Shown: positions 10,170 through 22,789, counted from the first letter of the stretch. The stretch is 64,000 bases of DNA from Hypomyces perniciosus (GCA_008477525.1 SPDT01000006.1:2197501-2261500); one strand, 5' to 3'. Numbers and translations: made by a program. Notes: generated from the letters alone by a model not told the origin.

Positions 10170-10981
10170 ATGTCCGCACCATCTGGTAGCGCTGGATGGG
10201 CCCAGCTGCGACAGCAAGCCCGATCGTTGGAAAACCAGGTATAAATAATCCCATCCGTCATCGTCTTTCCTTCTCCTCCTCCTGTTACTGACTCGTGATC
10301 ATCAGACGGAGAACCTGTTTCATACGTACTCCCAGTTCTCGGCCGCATCCAGCATTCCGCCCAAGCCAACATCAGAGGAGCACGAAATAGAAGCCAAATT
10401 GGAAGAAGTACTAGAGAAGGTTTGTTCACGATCGCGACTGCATATTACAATCCGGCGCCACTCATACGTGATTCCAGCGCGACAACGTCATCTCTCAACT
10501 CTCACGCCTTCTGGACTCAGAAGCATCTCTCAACACATCCGCCCTAAAGCAAAACAACCTCTCCCTCCTCCGCGAGAAGCTGTCATCTCACAGACGTGAT
10601 TTGACCCGCCTTCGCTCCACGCTACAACAAGCCCGCAACCGCGCCAACCTCCTTAGCAATGTCCAATCCGACATCGACGAGTACCGCGCCAACAACCCCG
10701 AGGCAGCCGAAGCCGACTACATGCTTGGCGAGCGCAATCGCATCGAAAATAGCCACAATGCGACGGATAGCGTTCTGAGCCAGGCGTATGCCATTAATGA
10801 GAGCTTCATCGTCCAGCGAGAGACTCTAGCAAACATCAACCGCAGAATAACCCTGGCAGCAAGCAAGGTACCCGGCATAAATTCATTGATTGGGAGGATA
10901 ACAACCAAGAAGAGGAGGGATGGTATCCTTATGGGAGGCTTCATCGCGCTGTGCTTCATAGTATTCTTTTTCTTTTTATAA
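10170..10981 (+). CDS. GOS1: Golgi Qb-SNARE Gos1
   Basis: Exons 10170-10238, 10306-10419 and 10478-10981 encode 228 residues (yeast Gos1 has 223). The N-terminal part (about 1-100) forms helical segments of the regulatory domain; the SNARE motif lies near 130-195 and ends in NSLIGRITTKKRRD; the last 21 residues are a hydrophobic tail anchor ending in a run of Phe. Gos1 pairs with Sed5, Ykt6 and Sft1 in retrograde and intra-Golgi fusion. The introns are 67 and 58 bases with donors GTATAA and GTTTGT. The gene diverges from RPL35. Confidence 0.92.
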
Positions 10982-11104
10982 GGTTGGAAAACACACCCAT
11001 GGCGTTCAGGGGTATCAGCGTATTATTTTTTTGTACAAAATGGCAGGATCCATAACAACTTTATGTTACAAGCGGCGGGATTGGGAGATTTAGAACTCCT
11101 GAAT

Positions 11105-12231
11105 TTATACCTTTGGTTTCTCTAAATGCGGTTTACCAGGCAACTTTTCCCGCGCTGCGGCAGGCAAGGTCGCCTCCTTTTTGATTTCATCCACAAGTCG
11201 CCCCAGCCCTTTGGCCAAGCTTTCCAGCTCTTCAGGCTGACTTGTCCCACTGCCAGCCCAGCGTATCCTGCAGTGGTGGTCCACCAGATATGTATATCCG
11301 ACCTTGCTGTTGAGCAAACCTATTGATTCTCGGATGTCGTCCGTAATGCCCCTTCGAACGAGGTAGTACTTATCCCAGTCCTTCTCTCCGATCTTCTTCC
11401 GCAGTGACCCCATAAAGAACCGAACAAGCCAAGCCTTGCCGGCATTATCTTCGTAGTTAATCCGAACGAGTTGCGCTGTGTCGCCGCTCCGCTCTAGGAC
11501 TTCATGAAGCGCCGGGTTGGCCTCCTTTGAGATGAAAGTCTCGACTTGGTGCTCCGCCCATTGGCTGCTGAAGATGGATATAACGGATGCCTTGCCGGTG
11601 AGCAGTGGTGTTGTGTCTCGCGGTTCCTTGTTCGTCTTGAGGAGAGTCTCGCCGTATAGGTTGGGGAAGAAGAGGGATAGTTCCGCCTTGAATAGTCGGG
11701 GTGGCGCAATGAACGACTTGCCCTCGTGGTGTTGCAAGTTGCCCCAATCGCGAAAATATGGCCTCGACATCTTGGCCGTCCTGCACAAAGAACACACTTG
11801 TTAGCACCAATCCATCAAGATGCCAGTCTACACCATGACCCGGTGGGTTGGGGTATTTCATACAGCTCCTTGCGCCGCTGCAGATGCTTATCGTAGTTTA
11901 CGAAATCCTCGCGGCGCTGGCGCAATGTCCGGCTATCGATGCCCGTATTCTCTCCGACCTGTGGCGGCAGTGGCATGCCAATCGGCCGGGGCAGCGGCTT
12001 CGGTGTAAATTCTCCCTCGACTCGTTTACCATAGCTTCGCGGCGCATCGATCGGAATCCCCGCGATGCTGCTCTTGGGATCCATGGAAGCGCCCGAGCCG
12101 GGCTTTTCTGTCCTCGCTGCCCGCATGGCCGTAGCGGTGAATGTGCGGCGCCATTGGCAGCGAGAGCATATATTGGACGACCTTCTGAAAAGGAGGCCTG
12201 TGAGAGCCAGCTCCAGCCTCCGTGACGACAT
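11105..12231 (-). CDS. ATP10: Mitochondrial F1Fo ATPase assembly factor Atp10
   Basis: Exons 11864-12231 and 11105-11780 encode 347 residues; donor GTATGA, acceptor CAG, in phase. The first 50 residues are rich in Arg, Ser and Leu with few acids, a mitochondrial targeting sequence. The conserved Atp10 region starts at SRPYFRDWG and continues through PNLYGETL and a thioredoxin-like core with IFSSQWAE and VGYTYLVD. Atp10 chaperones subunit 6 (Atp6) into the Fo sector at the inner membrane. It ends 123 bases from GOS1 (convergent) and shares an upstream region of 383 bases with the E2 gene. Confidence 0.9.
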
Positions 12232-12614
12232 CGCTGGTGCCGGGTTGGGGTTTAACGTGGTGTCGTCACTTATCGCCGCGGAGGTGGTTCGCCCCGAAAA
12301 ATTATTTTGGGAATTTTTTGCCCTCCGATATGCTCACGGCTGGTTCAGGTTCATAGCGCGGTCCGGAGCTCCGGTACGCTAAGGACCCCATGAACCCGAG
12401 CCAGATCAAGTCTAGCGCCGGTCCTCCACATGAGCCCCCATGCGCGGCTATTCGCGGGGCTCGCCTCGACATCAACACAATGCCGATTGAAGCCATTTCA
12501 TCCAGCCGGCTGGCCCTGATGTTGGGATCCCTCCACCTCTCTCAGTTAATAAATCCCCCCATCGGTTCTTGATCTTTTCGTTTCTGACAATTCACCATTC
12601 AATTGCCAGGCGCC
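12232..12614. other. Divergent intergenic region ATP10 / BCKDH-E2
   Basis: 383 bases between two start codons of nuclear genes for mitochondrial proteins. No gene or clear operator is visible. Confidence 0.5.
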
Positions 12615-14180
12615 ATGTTGCTACAGCGAGGATCGAGATTGCTGCGGAGGCAATGGGGCGCCTCCAAGGCCATGGGAAAGGTGGTGACGGGCGGTGCATC
12701 GCCGGCCGCTGCCCCACGGTGGTTCACAGAGTCAAGGAGATTATACGCAGTCAAGCCAGTATTGCTGGCTGATATTGGCGAGGGTGAGTTACCAGAATCA
12801 TCTCGTCACTCCGACCCGGAAGAATACTAAGTGGTTATAGGAATCGTCGAGTGTGAAGTCATTCAATGGTTCGTCGAGCCCGGCGCTCGTGTCGAGGAGT
12901 TTTCACCGCTCTGTGAGGTTCAAAGCGACAAGGCTTCAGTAGAGATTACGAGCCGCTTCTCAGGAACGGTCAAGAAACTATACTACGAAGCGGGTGAGAT
13001 GGCCAAGGTGGGAAAGCCATTCGTAGACATCGACATCCAAGGTGGGGCGGAGGTCGAAGACGCTGGTTCCGCAAAGGCTGCGGAGCCAGGCAAGGAGGAG
13101 TCCCCTTCAACACCGTCTACACCTCAGTCAACGCCTCAACAAAGTCAGGGGGGTGCCTCACCCGAGGGGCAGAGCTGGCAAGGGACCAAGCCCAAGGGGA
13201 AGCATGCGGGGCTGGCGACACCGGCAGTGCGGCATCTGTCTAAGGAGCTCAACGTAGACATCCTTGATATTGACGGCACAGGTAAAGACGGTAGGGTATT
13301 GAAGGAGGACATTTACAAGTTCGTTCAGAGGAGAGATGCAAGTGCTAGTGCCACAGCTGCTTCACAATCTGCATCTTCACTCGGACAAGCATCAGGGGCA
13401 TCAACAGCTTTCTGGGGACCACCGCCAGGCACAGACTTATCTGTCCAAACAGAGACCCGAGCGCAGCTCACAAACACCCAACAGCAGATGTTCAAGACCA
13501 TGACCAGGTCATTGAGCATCCCCCACTTCCTCTACGCCGACGAGATCGACTTCTCGGACCTCGTCAATCTCCGCACTCGCCTCAACAAGGTGCTCTCTCT
13601 GACGCCCGCGCAGCCTGGCCAACCTGCCAAGCTATCCTATCTCCCATTTATCATCAAGGCCGTCTCCTTGGCCCTCTATCAATTCCCCATCCTCAATGCT
13701 CGTGTCGACATCGACTCTGCCACTGGCAAGCCCTCACTCATCATGCGCTCCCAGCACAACATCGGCATCGCCATGGACACACCCCAGGGCCTCCTCGTTC
13801 CCGTCATCAAAAACGTCAACTCCCTTAACATCCTCTCCATCGCGGCCGAGCTGTCGCGCCTCCAGACACTCGCTCAGGAGGGCAAGCTCACGCCCAATGA
13901 CTTCTCTGGCGGTACCATCACCGTCTCCAACATCGGCAACATCGGCGGCACGTACGTCAGCCCCGTCATCGTCGAGCGCGAGGTCTCCATCCTGGGTATC
14001 GGTCGCATGCGCACCGTCCCAGCCTTTGACGAGAACGACAACGTTGTTAAGAAGCACGTGTGCAACTTCTCATGGAGCGCCGATCACCGAGTCATTGACG
14101 GGGCGACCATGGCCCGCGCCGCAGAGGTGGTGCGCCGCGTTGTAGAAGAGCCAGACGTCATGGTCATGCATCTCAGGTAG
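12615..14180 (+). CDS. Branched-chain 2-oxoacid dehydrogenase E2 (dihydrolipoyl transacylase)
   Basis: Exons 12615-12783 and 12841-14180 encode 502 residues. A basic N-terminal presequence (to about 43) precedes one lipoyl domain with the lipoylated Lys87 in QSDKASVEIT, a peripheral subunit-binding domain (ATPAVRHLSKEL through GKDGRVLKEDI, about 160-195), a Ser/Ala-rich linker and the catalytic acyltransferase domain ending in the HRVIDG motif (472-477). The single lipoyl domain and the IGEGIVECEVIQW start identify the branched-chain enzyme rather than the pyruvate or 2-oxoglutarate enzyme. It transfers acyl groups from leucine, isoleucine and valine breakdown to CoA in the mitochondrial matrix. 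The start codon at 12615 gives the targeting sequence. Confidence 0.92.
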
Positions 14181-15350
14181 TGCATGGCCTCTACCCGACG
14201 TACCACAACATATTTCTTCTAGAATGATTCGCAATGAATCCATGCATTTCAGTCCATCAATATCCTGCGGGGTACGTAGTAGGGGAGGGGGGGTTTCGAT
14301 ATGACGTTATACTACTTATTAGATCAAAATGATAGGCCATTTATTAGTATTGTGCTGTTAAGTAGCCAAGAATGCGCACTCGGCTTGCCCGTCTCAGCTG
14401 ACCGAGGCGTATGTGCCCGTGACCTGTTTCTGCATGTGTGCGACTATATTACAGCCAGTTTCCTGGGCTTGTCCTACATGCCCCCATGTAGGCAATATGT
14501 GATATGGTGATATCGCCTGCATAGCTAATATCCAATAGGCGTGTCGCGACTAGGCGTGCTGCATTAGTGGCCGTGTTCTAGTACGTGCGAATTGCCTATT
14601 TGGACACTGATATCAACGTCGGCGAAACTCATTCATCACGGTACCCAGCACTACTCCGGATGCAACCCTCCCCTCTTTTATGTGGGGGAAATTGGAAACG
14701 GCGAAGCTGATCGGGCGAGGCAGATGATGCAGTAATAATACCACTGTTACGTACGGGGTATGTGAGAATAGACGATGTAGAATTTGCTTTAATGGCCATC
14801 CATGTCTGCTGAGGGATGATGGATCCTGCCACCGTTCCATTCGCCGGCAGAAGGAAAATGAATAAATAAAATAAAATAAAATGCGTGCGGGCGCTCTGCA
14901 AAACGGCAATCTGCCGGCTTGCCCTCCTCGTTTCTTTGTCGCCCGTTGGGTATCGGGAATTCCCCATACGCCGCCCAACCAACATCATTGCCATGCCGAA
15001 TCTCGGCTCCATATCCAGTCCCAACTCCACAATCCATACAGGCATGGTATTAGGTACCAATCCTGCGCCGAAGTCGCAAAAAAACAGATCCGTCCATCTA
15101 AGGTATTATGCCGAAAAAGGGCCCTTGCCATTGCTGGCTGTCTCCGGTTCATAACCAAAGGCATGGAAGGGTCTAACGAAAAAAGCCAGTAAACCTGCGG
15201 AGAACCACCCGCCCCCGGAACAGCAAAAGTCTAGGTTTCCTATCCGTGGTACACTCTCGATAATGCAGGTGAAATGGAAAATATGCGCAAGACAAAAAAA
15301 AGTCTGTAATGCCGAAATTTCTGGCGGCCTCCTAGCTAAGGAGGTGTGTT
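14181..15350. other. Intergenic, convergent 3' ends; contains a hairpin
   Basis: Over 1.1 kb between the E2 stop and the gluconokinase stop. It holds a perfect 8-bp inverted repeat with a CCCC loop at 14473-14492. Open frames here are short and unlike any protein I know. Confidence 0.6.
14473..14492. repeat. Perfect inverted repeat (hairpin)
   Basis: CCTACATG, four C bases, then CATGTAGG. The arms pair perfectly over 8 bp. It lies about 300 bases past the E2 stop codon; its role is unknown. Confidence 0.8.
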
Positions 15351-16099
15351 CTATTGGTCGTCGTCGTGATCGTTTTCCATGGTCTCAATCACCCTGGCCA
15401 GGGCATCCTGCTGGACCTCTTCCAGGGTCCGGCTGACATCGACGGTGATGACGTCCTTCTCGTCGTGAGATGGCCGCTCAAGAATATCAAACTGGCTTTG
15501 GACCATGTTGGCACCCATGTAGTGGCCCTGGCGCTGCATGACGCGTTGAAGAAGCAGTTCCTCTGGCGCATCGAGGTAGATGAAATGTATGAGCAGGTGG
15601 TGATCGTAGTATGCCGCAACTCGAATGACGTCCCGGTACTTGCGCTTGAGGGCTGAGCATGTCAGGAACACACCGTTTCGCCCCTCGTTGATTCGACGCA
15701 TTGACTCCTCCCGCAGAGCTGTAAGCCAGTCCCAGCGATCCGCATCGGTCAAGGGAACGCCGCTTCTCATCTTCTCAACATTGGCAGGGGTATGAAACTG
15801 CAAACAATGTTAGCGGACTTCACAAGTGGCTGCAATGGTTCAATGCGTACCGAATCGCCCTCGATGTATGGCATGTTGAGCGTGTTTGCCAGGTGCTCGG
15901 CCACCGTGGTCTTTCCACATCCTGCAGGGCCCGTAACCAGCCAGATGTGTGTATGCCTGTGGTTCTGGCCATTGATTGGTGCAACATCGCTTGCCGGTGC
16001 AGAGGTGCTCGCGGCAGCTGCCTTCACTGCGGACGAGAGAGGGGTGGCAGAGGTTGACTCCTGTCCCTTGACAGGACCTGTGGGATCGAATGACAACAT
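15351..16099 (-). CDS. Gluconokinase (thermoresistant gluconokinase family)
   Basis: Exons 15851-16099 and 15351-15797 encode 231 residues; donor GTACGC, acceptor CAG, in phase. A low-complexity N-terminal extension of about 50 residues precedes the P-loop GPAGCGKTT (near 57-65), then MPYIEGDSFHTPANVEKM, where the family binds gluconate, the DRWDWL motif, CSALKRKYRD and a Lid region with RQGHYM. The enzyme phosphorylates D-gluconate to 6-phosphogluconate and so feeds the pentose phosphate pathway. The N-terminal extension is not strongly mitochondrial and its role is unclear. Confidence 0.9.
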
Positions 16100-19000
16100 A
16101 GTGAGAAAGCCTCGGGGGGGCTTTGGGTTCCGTGGGCGATTCGTTGTTCCTCTTCAGTGGCAAATGACGGTGGTATAGCCAAGAGTGTCGGGGCGCCAGA
16201 GATAGCAATATATACTTCGTTCTCGCGTGTGGTGGGAGGTGAATCAGGTCAAACCAAGGGGGTGAAGTTGTGATGGAATGCAGCAGGAGAATGCAGCGGG
16301 CCTAAAAGTCACAAGTCGATGACCCCATAATACTACGAGGCGAGGCGAGCCTTGGCTTGGCTTGGGGTACGAGTATGTGAGTGAAGATGGTCGGAGTGAT
16401 CAAAGGAAGCAAGCAAAGACGAGGGTCTAGGTACCGTAGACCTCTTAGGCTGAGAGGAGGGAGTGAACCTTTTATTACAAGACGGAAACCACCAGAGTAC
16501 GAAGTACCCGTACTAATAATACTACAACGTTGAACAAGAAGGGGAGTGACCGAAAAAAAATCGACCGGGGGCGGGGGGCCTAAACCGAAGCGCCGGTTTC
16601 GTTCAATAGGTTGAAGTCTACTTCGACTGGTGACACAATACTGGGTCATCAAATTCACAAGAGTCGGGGAAGAAGGGAGTAGTTTCTAATTACCGGTTGG
16701 CCTAGTCAGGCTGGAATCCGCTAGAAGTCACTGAAGCCAGCGTACCGGGACCAGTCCCGGCCCAAGGCTCTTTTTTTCCCAGAGCCTCCAGGGCGGGCTC
16801 AAACAAGTTCAGGACCCTTGCTTTTTCTTGCTAGCTTTTTCTTCCTTTTTTCCTACGGAGCAGAGGCTTACGCCACCGCCAGTCAGGCGAGCTGGGCATG
16901 CCAGGGCCGAAGGGGGGGAAAACAAGGACCCAGGGGCCGAGTCGGGACTATGAAGGTGACGAGGCGCACGCGGCGCGGGATGACGTTGATATTGCTGCGG
17001 ACGTAATACTATGGAGTACTACTCGTAGTAGTACCTGAACGGACAGAGGGGAGAAAAAAACGGCATCCGCTTGATTTGGCACTCATGGGCGAAACATGCC
17101 CCTTTTTGCACGTCGGACGGGAGGGGGTCGGTCGATTGGTAGAAGCTCCACCAAACAGCTGGGGAATGCATCCGCTCTGCCTCGTGTGATTTCTGCAGGC
17201 TGCTGTTTCTGCTAGTGATTCATTTTAGCACCCGGCACGCAGTAAGCACTGTTCGACGACCGTCCGGGGAAGCATCCCATTGATTGCCCCAAGCCTCCTC
17301 CGTTCATCACCGGGGTCGGTGTGTCGATCGATGAGTGACCTGCTGATGCTTGGCAGCGTGGGAAGCCAGGATGATAGAGTTTCGTTTCGCATTGCATCCT
17401 TGGATCCTTGGTGGTACTAATAGTGCTGCTCCTTGGCCGCGTGCAGTTCCATACATACTATGTACATACGACCGCGATCAGCATGACTCCAAATCTCCGT
17501 GTTGACAAACCGAACCCAGATCGCTCCTGTCTATGTATATATACGCTGTCACTCGGCCGAGCTAGAGAAAGCGAAAAAAAAAGGAAAAAAAAAAAAGAAG
17601 CTGGCAAGCGACGAATGTCTCGCAATCTTAACAAGCAGAGGCTGTTCCGCTACGACGCGGGTTGGCGCAGCTGAACATGTAAAATATGTTGGGGTCCGTC
17701 ACCATCCGTTTTACCCAATGAATTCACTCTAATGCCTTCTGATCAAGCGAGGCCTTCGGGTAACCTAAGTCACCAACAGCAGCATCTCCGGAAGATGGCA
17801 AGTGAAGACTGACGCAGTGCTGACACCCCAAACATGCACGATAGAGCCTTGACTGAGCTGCCCGCTCGGCTTGAAGCGTGGGGGTCAGTTTATGTTGTCG
17901 ATACATGTTCCGAGCTTAATCCATTTGAACGTGCACGACTCAGGTACGAGCATAAGCCTCAACCCGAAAACTGGAGAAACATAGTCCGTGCAATCGCCAG
18001 TAAGCAATTTTGCTTTATTCACGATTGGACAACAGGCCCGATCAATCGTATCGTAAGAGTAATCCGGTTAGTTCGTATGGAGGAGTTACGAGGAAGAAAT
18101 CAACGACAAGATGCGTTATTCATTTAGCCTGAGTTGCGGTGTCGGAGCTCCGGAGAAATAGAGTCCACCAGTCACGTTACACAGTTACTAAAGTCTCTAT
18201 GCTGAGGATGCCGATAATGCCTTCAATATGAGCATATTACGACGGAGTACGGAGCACGGAGTAATACAAACCGCCCAACCATATGTTGAGAATTTCGTTT
18301 TAGGGAATAACCTGCGCACAGTTCACGCATCCATTATCATCGGTCCTCCTAATTCCCACCGCCGAGAGGAACACAGCCTGCACGGTTACTTACTTGGCTG
18401 TGGCATTTCATAATGTCGGAATTGGAGGTTAAAAAAGTCGCGACATAGACATTTGTAATACTGGTAGTTATTTGGTCATTCTTGAAGGAATATCGTACTT
18501 CGTATACTTACCTATATGAATCATCAACGACTCTCTCCATGCCTGTCTTCCATCCGTGTCTCCTTCATCAGAGCGTCACACTTCCTAAGGGAAATCTATA
18601 CCACTATATGCCAAGAGTATGCCCATCTATTTTAAGGATTATCAATATTCCCAAAACAATCCACCCCCATATGCCTTACGGGCTTCACACGTGGACTTGA
18701 TCGACCATTGACCAGGGGCGGGTCGGAAGGACGCCAATGCAGGACGGAGAATTGAAGATGGCTAGTGATGGCCGCGCCGTTTTCTACCAATTGATGATAG
18801 AAACACTATAAATGAGAAGTGATAGTAAAACTAGTGTGTGTGATGGAGTGAATAGAGTTAATCCTACATGAATCTTCAGCAGACACCTGCATCTCTTGCG
18901 GACGAGCGACTTGTTCTTATATACGGATTGCTTATGTTGGACACAGCATGGATAAGATGCAGCAATTAGTGATCAAACCGCGCGTCACTCTCTTCCATCA

Positions 19001-19598
19001 ATTTCTCTCTCCTAATTTGTAATCATGACATACTTCGAATATTTAGTGTAAAACTTTTCATTCGTCGCTCTCAAGACTTTTTGTATTCAAGGCTGTCTCA
19101 AGAACAATCTGAGGTGGGCTTGAAACAAAAGTTCAACAGCTTACCCCTCTACCCCGCATGCCACCTCCCTAGAATGGGAACCCCGCCTGTGGCGCAGGCA
19201 ACGAGTCTGATGCGTCAAAGTAGTTGTACAACGATGGCGACAATTCACTTTCCAGTTTCCCCTTGTATAAGGAAGAGATACTCTAGGTTGGACGAAAAAA
19301 AAAGAATTCGTTCCCAAAGTACATTAAAATACAGTGGAATCTGTCTCCTCGTACAAATAATGACCAGACGGCTCTTTACTATAGCATCAATTCATAGGTA
19401 AGCCACATCTGGCATCTCAGCCGCTCGCTAAGCCCTAGCGCACCGGCTCTAGCTTCTTCGGGCCAGCATGTGGCTTCTACAAACCTTTCGGCAACCAGAC
19501 TTGCTGGTCGCGCATGCCGTGAGAAACCGTGGGCCGCTGTTAGGAAGGTCCCTCAAGAGAGCTGGCTACTTGAACTCCAGTCACGTTTTGCTCTCCTT
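16100..19598. other. Gene-poor 3.5-kb region
   Basis: Between divergent gluconokinase and DPP III. I read it on both strands and found only short frames without family signatures. It becomes visibly AT-rich from about 17.9 kb and carries several TACTTCGTA/TACGGAGTA motifs (about 16497, 17010, 18243, 18493) and an A-rich run near 17574. It could hold unannotated non-coding transcripts, but nothing in the sequence shows them. Confidence 0.5.
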
Positions 19599-22276
19599 AT
19601 GTCTTCTCTTTCTTTGCCCCTCATCTCCCGGAGACTTCCCTCGCTGAGAGTCGCCGCCTTCAAGCCTTCAATCTCTAGGAGTCGACCTGTCCCCCATATC
19701 ACAAGGCTCTTCACTTCGGGATTTTCCTCTTCATCAGCCATCATGAAGCCCGAGGAGCTCACTCGCTACCTGGCTGACCAGCCGCCTTCCGTGGTTCGTC
19801 TCGAGATCGAGAAGCACTTCGCGACTCTCAATGACCAGCAGAAGCGCTATGCTCACTTTATCAGCAAGTCCGTTCTTCCCTTTCCTCATTTCTGGATGTA
19901 AGTTGCGATGCTATCGAGCATGTCCTAACCAATTATCTTGCAGGGCCGCCTTTGCCGGCACCAGAATTGTTCTGCGACAGCTCTCCCCCGAGTCTGAGCC
20001 CATCTATGACTTGATCATTGCCCTTCACAAGTCTTCCGGTGGCGACTGGAACTCCCTCGCCAGCAAGGCCGGTGTCGAGGAGTCTGAGCTCACCCACTTC
20101 TTGGAGTACGCTGCCATGTTCCTTGGAAACAATGGCAATTACAAGAGCTTCGGAGACTCCAAGTTCATCCCCCGATGCAGCGAGAAGACTGTTGCTGCCC
20201 TGGCCACTACCTCCCCGGAAGCTACCAAGTTCTACGAGGCGACCAAGGGAGCCATCTTCAGCCACGATGACCCCGCCTCCATGCATCTGGGATTCCCTGA
20301 CGCTGGCCATATGACTACCTACTATCCCGACTCCAAGAACATCACCAAGGATGAGATTGAGGCCGTCTCTGCCTGGATGGAGAAGAAGGGACTGCTTCCC
20401 GAGAATACGAGATTGCGTAAGAATGCCGATGGAAACTTTGAAATTCTCATCGCTTCTGCCGTGACTAGTGTTCCAGCTGAGGGTGGTGACATTGGAAAGG
20501 AGACCAAGTTCTCCCTTGACAATGGTCTGTTGAAGGGCAAGACCATTACCCTTGTATACGGTGATTATACCGAGGAGATGAAGAACATTACTGCCTATAT
20601 CAAGCAGGCTGCTGTTAATGCAGAAAACGAAAATCAGAAGAACATGCATCTGGCATATGCCAAATCATTCGAGGGTGGCTCTCTGGAGGCATTCAAGGAC
20701 AGCCAGCGTTTCTGGATCAAGGATAAGGGCCCCACGGTTGAGAGCAACATCGGTTTCATCGAGACTTACCGTGACCCGGCTGGTGTCCGTGGCGAATGGG
20801 AGGGTTTTGCTTCTAGTACGTCGATCTGCCCCATTGCTTGCATGATCATGGTTTACTAACAACACACAGTGGTTAACCGTGAGTGTTTATCACCCTTGGC
20901 TGTGCATTGATAAATTTTGTAGCTCACATTCTTACTAGAGGAGCGAACTCGTGCTTTTGGTGAACTTGTCTCTGCCGCTCCGACCCTGATTCCTCTACTG
21001 CCTTGGGGCAAGGAGTTCGAGAAGGACAAGTTCCTGTCTCCCGACTTTACGTCTCTGGAGGTCATGACATTCGCAGGTAATGAATACGAATTGCCCATTT
21101 CACCACAGAAGCTCACAATTGTTACAGGTTCCGGAATACCTGCCGGTATCAATATGTATGTTGAGAAGCGCTATGCTTGAACTACGTTGATGAAATTCCG
21201 CTCACTAACACCACCTAGCCCCAACTATGATGATATCCGACAAACAGAGGGATTCAAGAACGTATCTCTAGGCAACGTTCTCAGCGCCAAGGCTCCGAAT
21301 GAGAAGATCCCCTTCATCCGTGACGAGGATCTGGCAGTGTACCAGGCCAACCGCGACGCCTCCTTTGAGGTCCAAGTCGGACTTCATGAGCTTACCGGTA
21401 GGCCACGCTTCGGAACTTCCTGTGGGATCTTGAGCTAACTCTCCAAGGCCACGGATGCGGTAAACTTCTACAGGAAACTTCCTCTGGAGTTTACAACTTT
21501 GACAAGGAGAACCCTCCTGTTAGCCCAGTTACCCAGAAGCCTATCACAACCTGGTACAAGCCAGGTCAGACGTGGGGCTCTGTTTTCGGCAGCATCGCTG
21601 CCTCATATGAGGAGTGCCGTGCTGAATTGGTTGCCATGTACCTGAGCTGCGAGTTCCCCGTCTTGAAGATCTTCGGATTTGGAGATGGTTCTTTGGACAT
21701 GGATGGTGAGGCAGGTGATGTTCTCTATGTCTCTTACCTGTCCATGGCCCGAGCTGGCCTTGCCTCCCTCGAAATGTGGGATCCCAAGAGCCAGAAGTGG
21801 GGACAGGCGCATAGCCAAGCTCGCTTCTCGATTCTCAAGTGCTTCCTTGAGGCGGGAGATGACTTCTGCAAGCTGGACTACACCAAAGATGACCTCTCTG
21901 ATTTGACTATCAAGCTGGATCGATCTAAGATTCTCACGGCTGGCCGTGATGGTAAGTGTTCTGAAACCTGTCACATGTGCGACGCATATGCTAACAGGAC
22001 TCCTTAGCTGTTGCCAAGTACCTGCAGAAACTACATGTTTACAAGTCCACTGCCGACGTTGAGACCGGCACCAAGTTCTATACTGAGATGACCACCGTTG
22101 GACTGGACTTCTGGGGCACCAAGGTTCGCGACGTCGTCCTGGCCAATAAGCAGCCCCGCAAGGTCTTCATCCAGTCCAACACCACTCTGGACGAGGCTAC
22201 GGGCAATGTGACGCTCAAGCATTACGATGCCACGCTGACGGGCATGATTCAGAGCTGGGTGGACAGAAACCTGTAA
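19599..22276 (+). CDS. DPP3: Dipeptidyl peptidase III (M49) with putative mitochondrial leader
   Basis: Eight exons: 19599-19867, 19944-20815, 20870-20878, 20939-21076, 21128-21155, 21219-21397, 21448-21951 and 22008-22276, giving 755 residues. The zinc site is HELTGH (495-500, the HExxGH of M49) plus EECRAE (553-558), with the conserved [18 protein letters not shown] before it. DPP III removes dipeptides from the N-termini of short peptides. Residues 1-48 are rich in Arg and Ser with no acidic residue, like a mitochondrial presequence; an in-frame ATG at 19743 would give the usual cytosolic enzyme. Exon 3 is nine bases. The first donor is weak (GTCCGT); a GTAAGT 30 bases later keeps the frame but would insert ten residues not in the family, so I prefer the weak one. 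Confidence 0.93.
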
Positions 22277-22789
22277 GGAATTTAGTCGTTGGATAAAAGC
22301 TTGATGATTGTGTAAATACCCATTATTACGTCACCTGCGACAGCCGCAAGCACCGAATACAAATACTACTACTACTTCGTACGGGTACTACGCCCTGCAT
22401 AGTCTCAACAGTCGATTTGACTCTCAAAGACAACTCACAGCTCCTGAGAGACGACAACCGACTGACTGGTGCGTGAAAGCAAAGATGGTAGTATTAGTTA
22501 CATATCTAGGTAGTATGTACTCTCGTCCCCGGGCAAGGATGCTTGGATGCGCGATTCAAGTGTATCGTCACGGTCATACACCAGAAATCTGGTGGAAATC
22601 ATTTATGCTCGTTTGTTTTTTTGACTGTAAAACCTGATTACAGACGCCAAGATGTGACCGATGCCGTCGACTTCCAAATGCAATTGGCCAAACCAGCCCA
22701 ATTCGGAGACCCTTTCCGTTCTACAACCCGCATCTTGACCAACACCCCAGTGAACTCCACCCACGCTCCGGCGCAAGATCTTGTCGAAT
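22277..22789. other. Intergenic, convergent 3' ends DPP3 / RPL6
   Basis: AT-rich with one TACTTCGTA motif near 22375. I see no gene. Confidence 0.6.

Noticed and set aside
16302..16658. 118-codon minus-strand frame
   Set aside because: Composition is random-like, with no start context or domain.
17834..18127. 97-codon plus-strand frame in the gene-poor gap
   Set aside because: It looks somewhat protein-like but has no recognisable family and no supporting splice or neighbour evidence.
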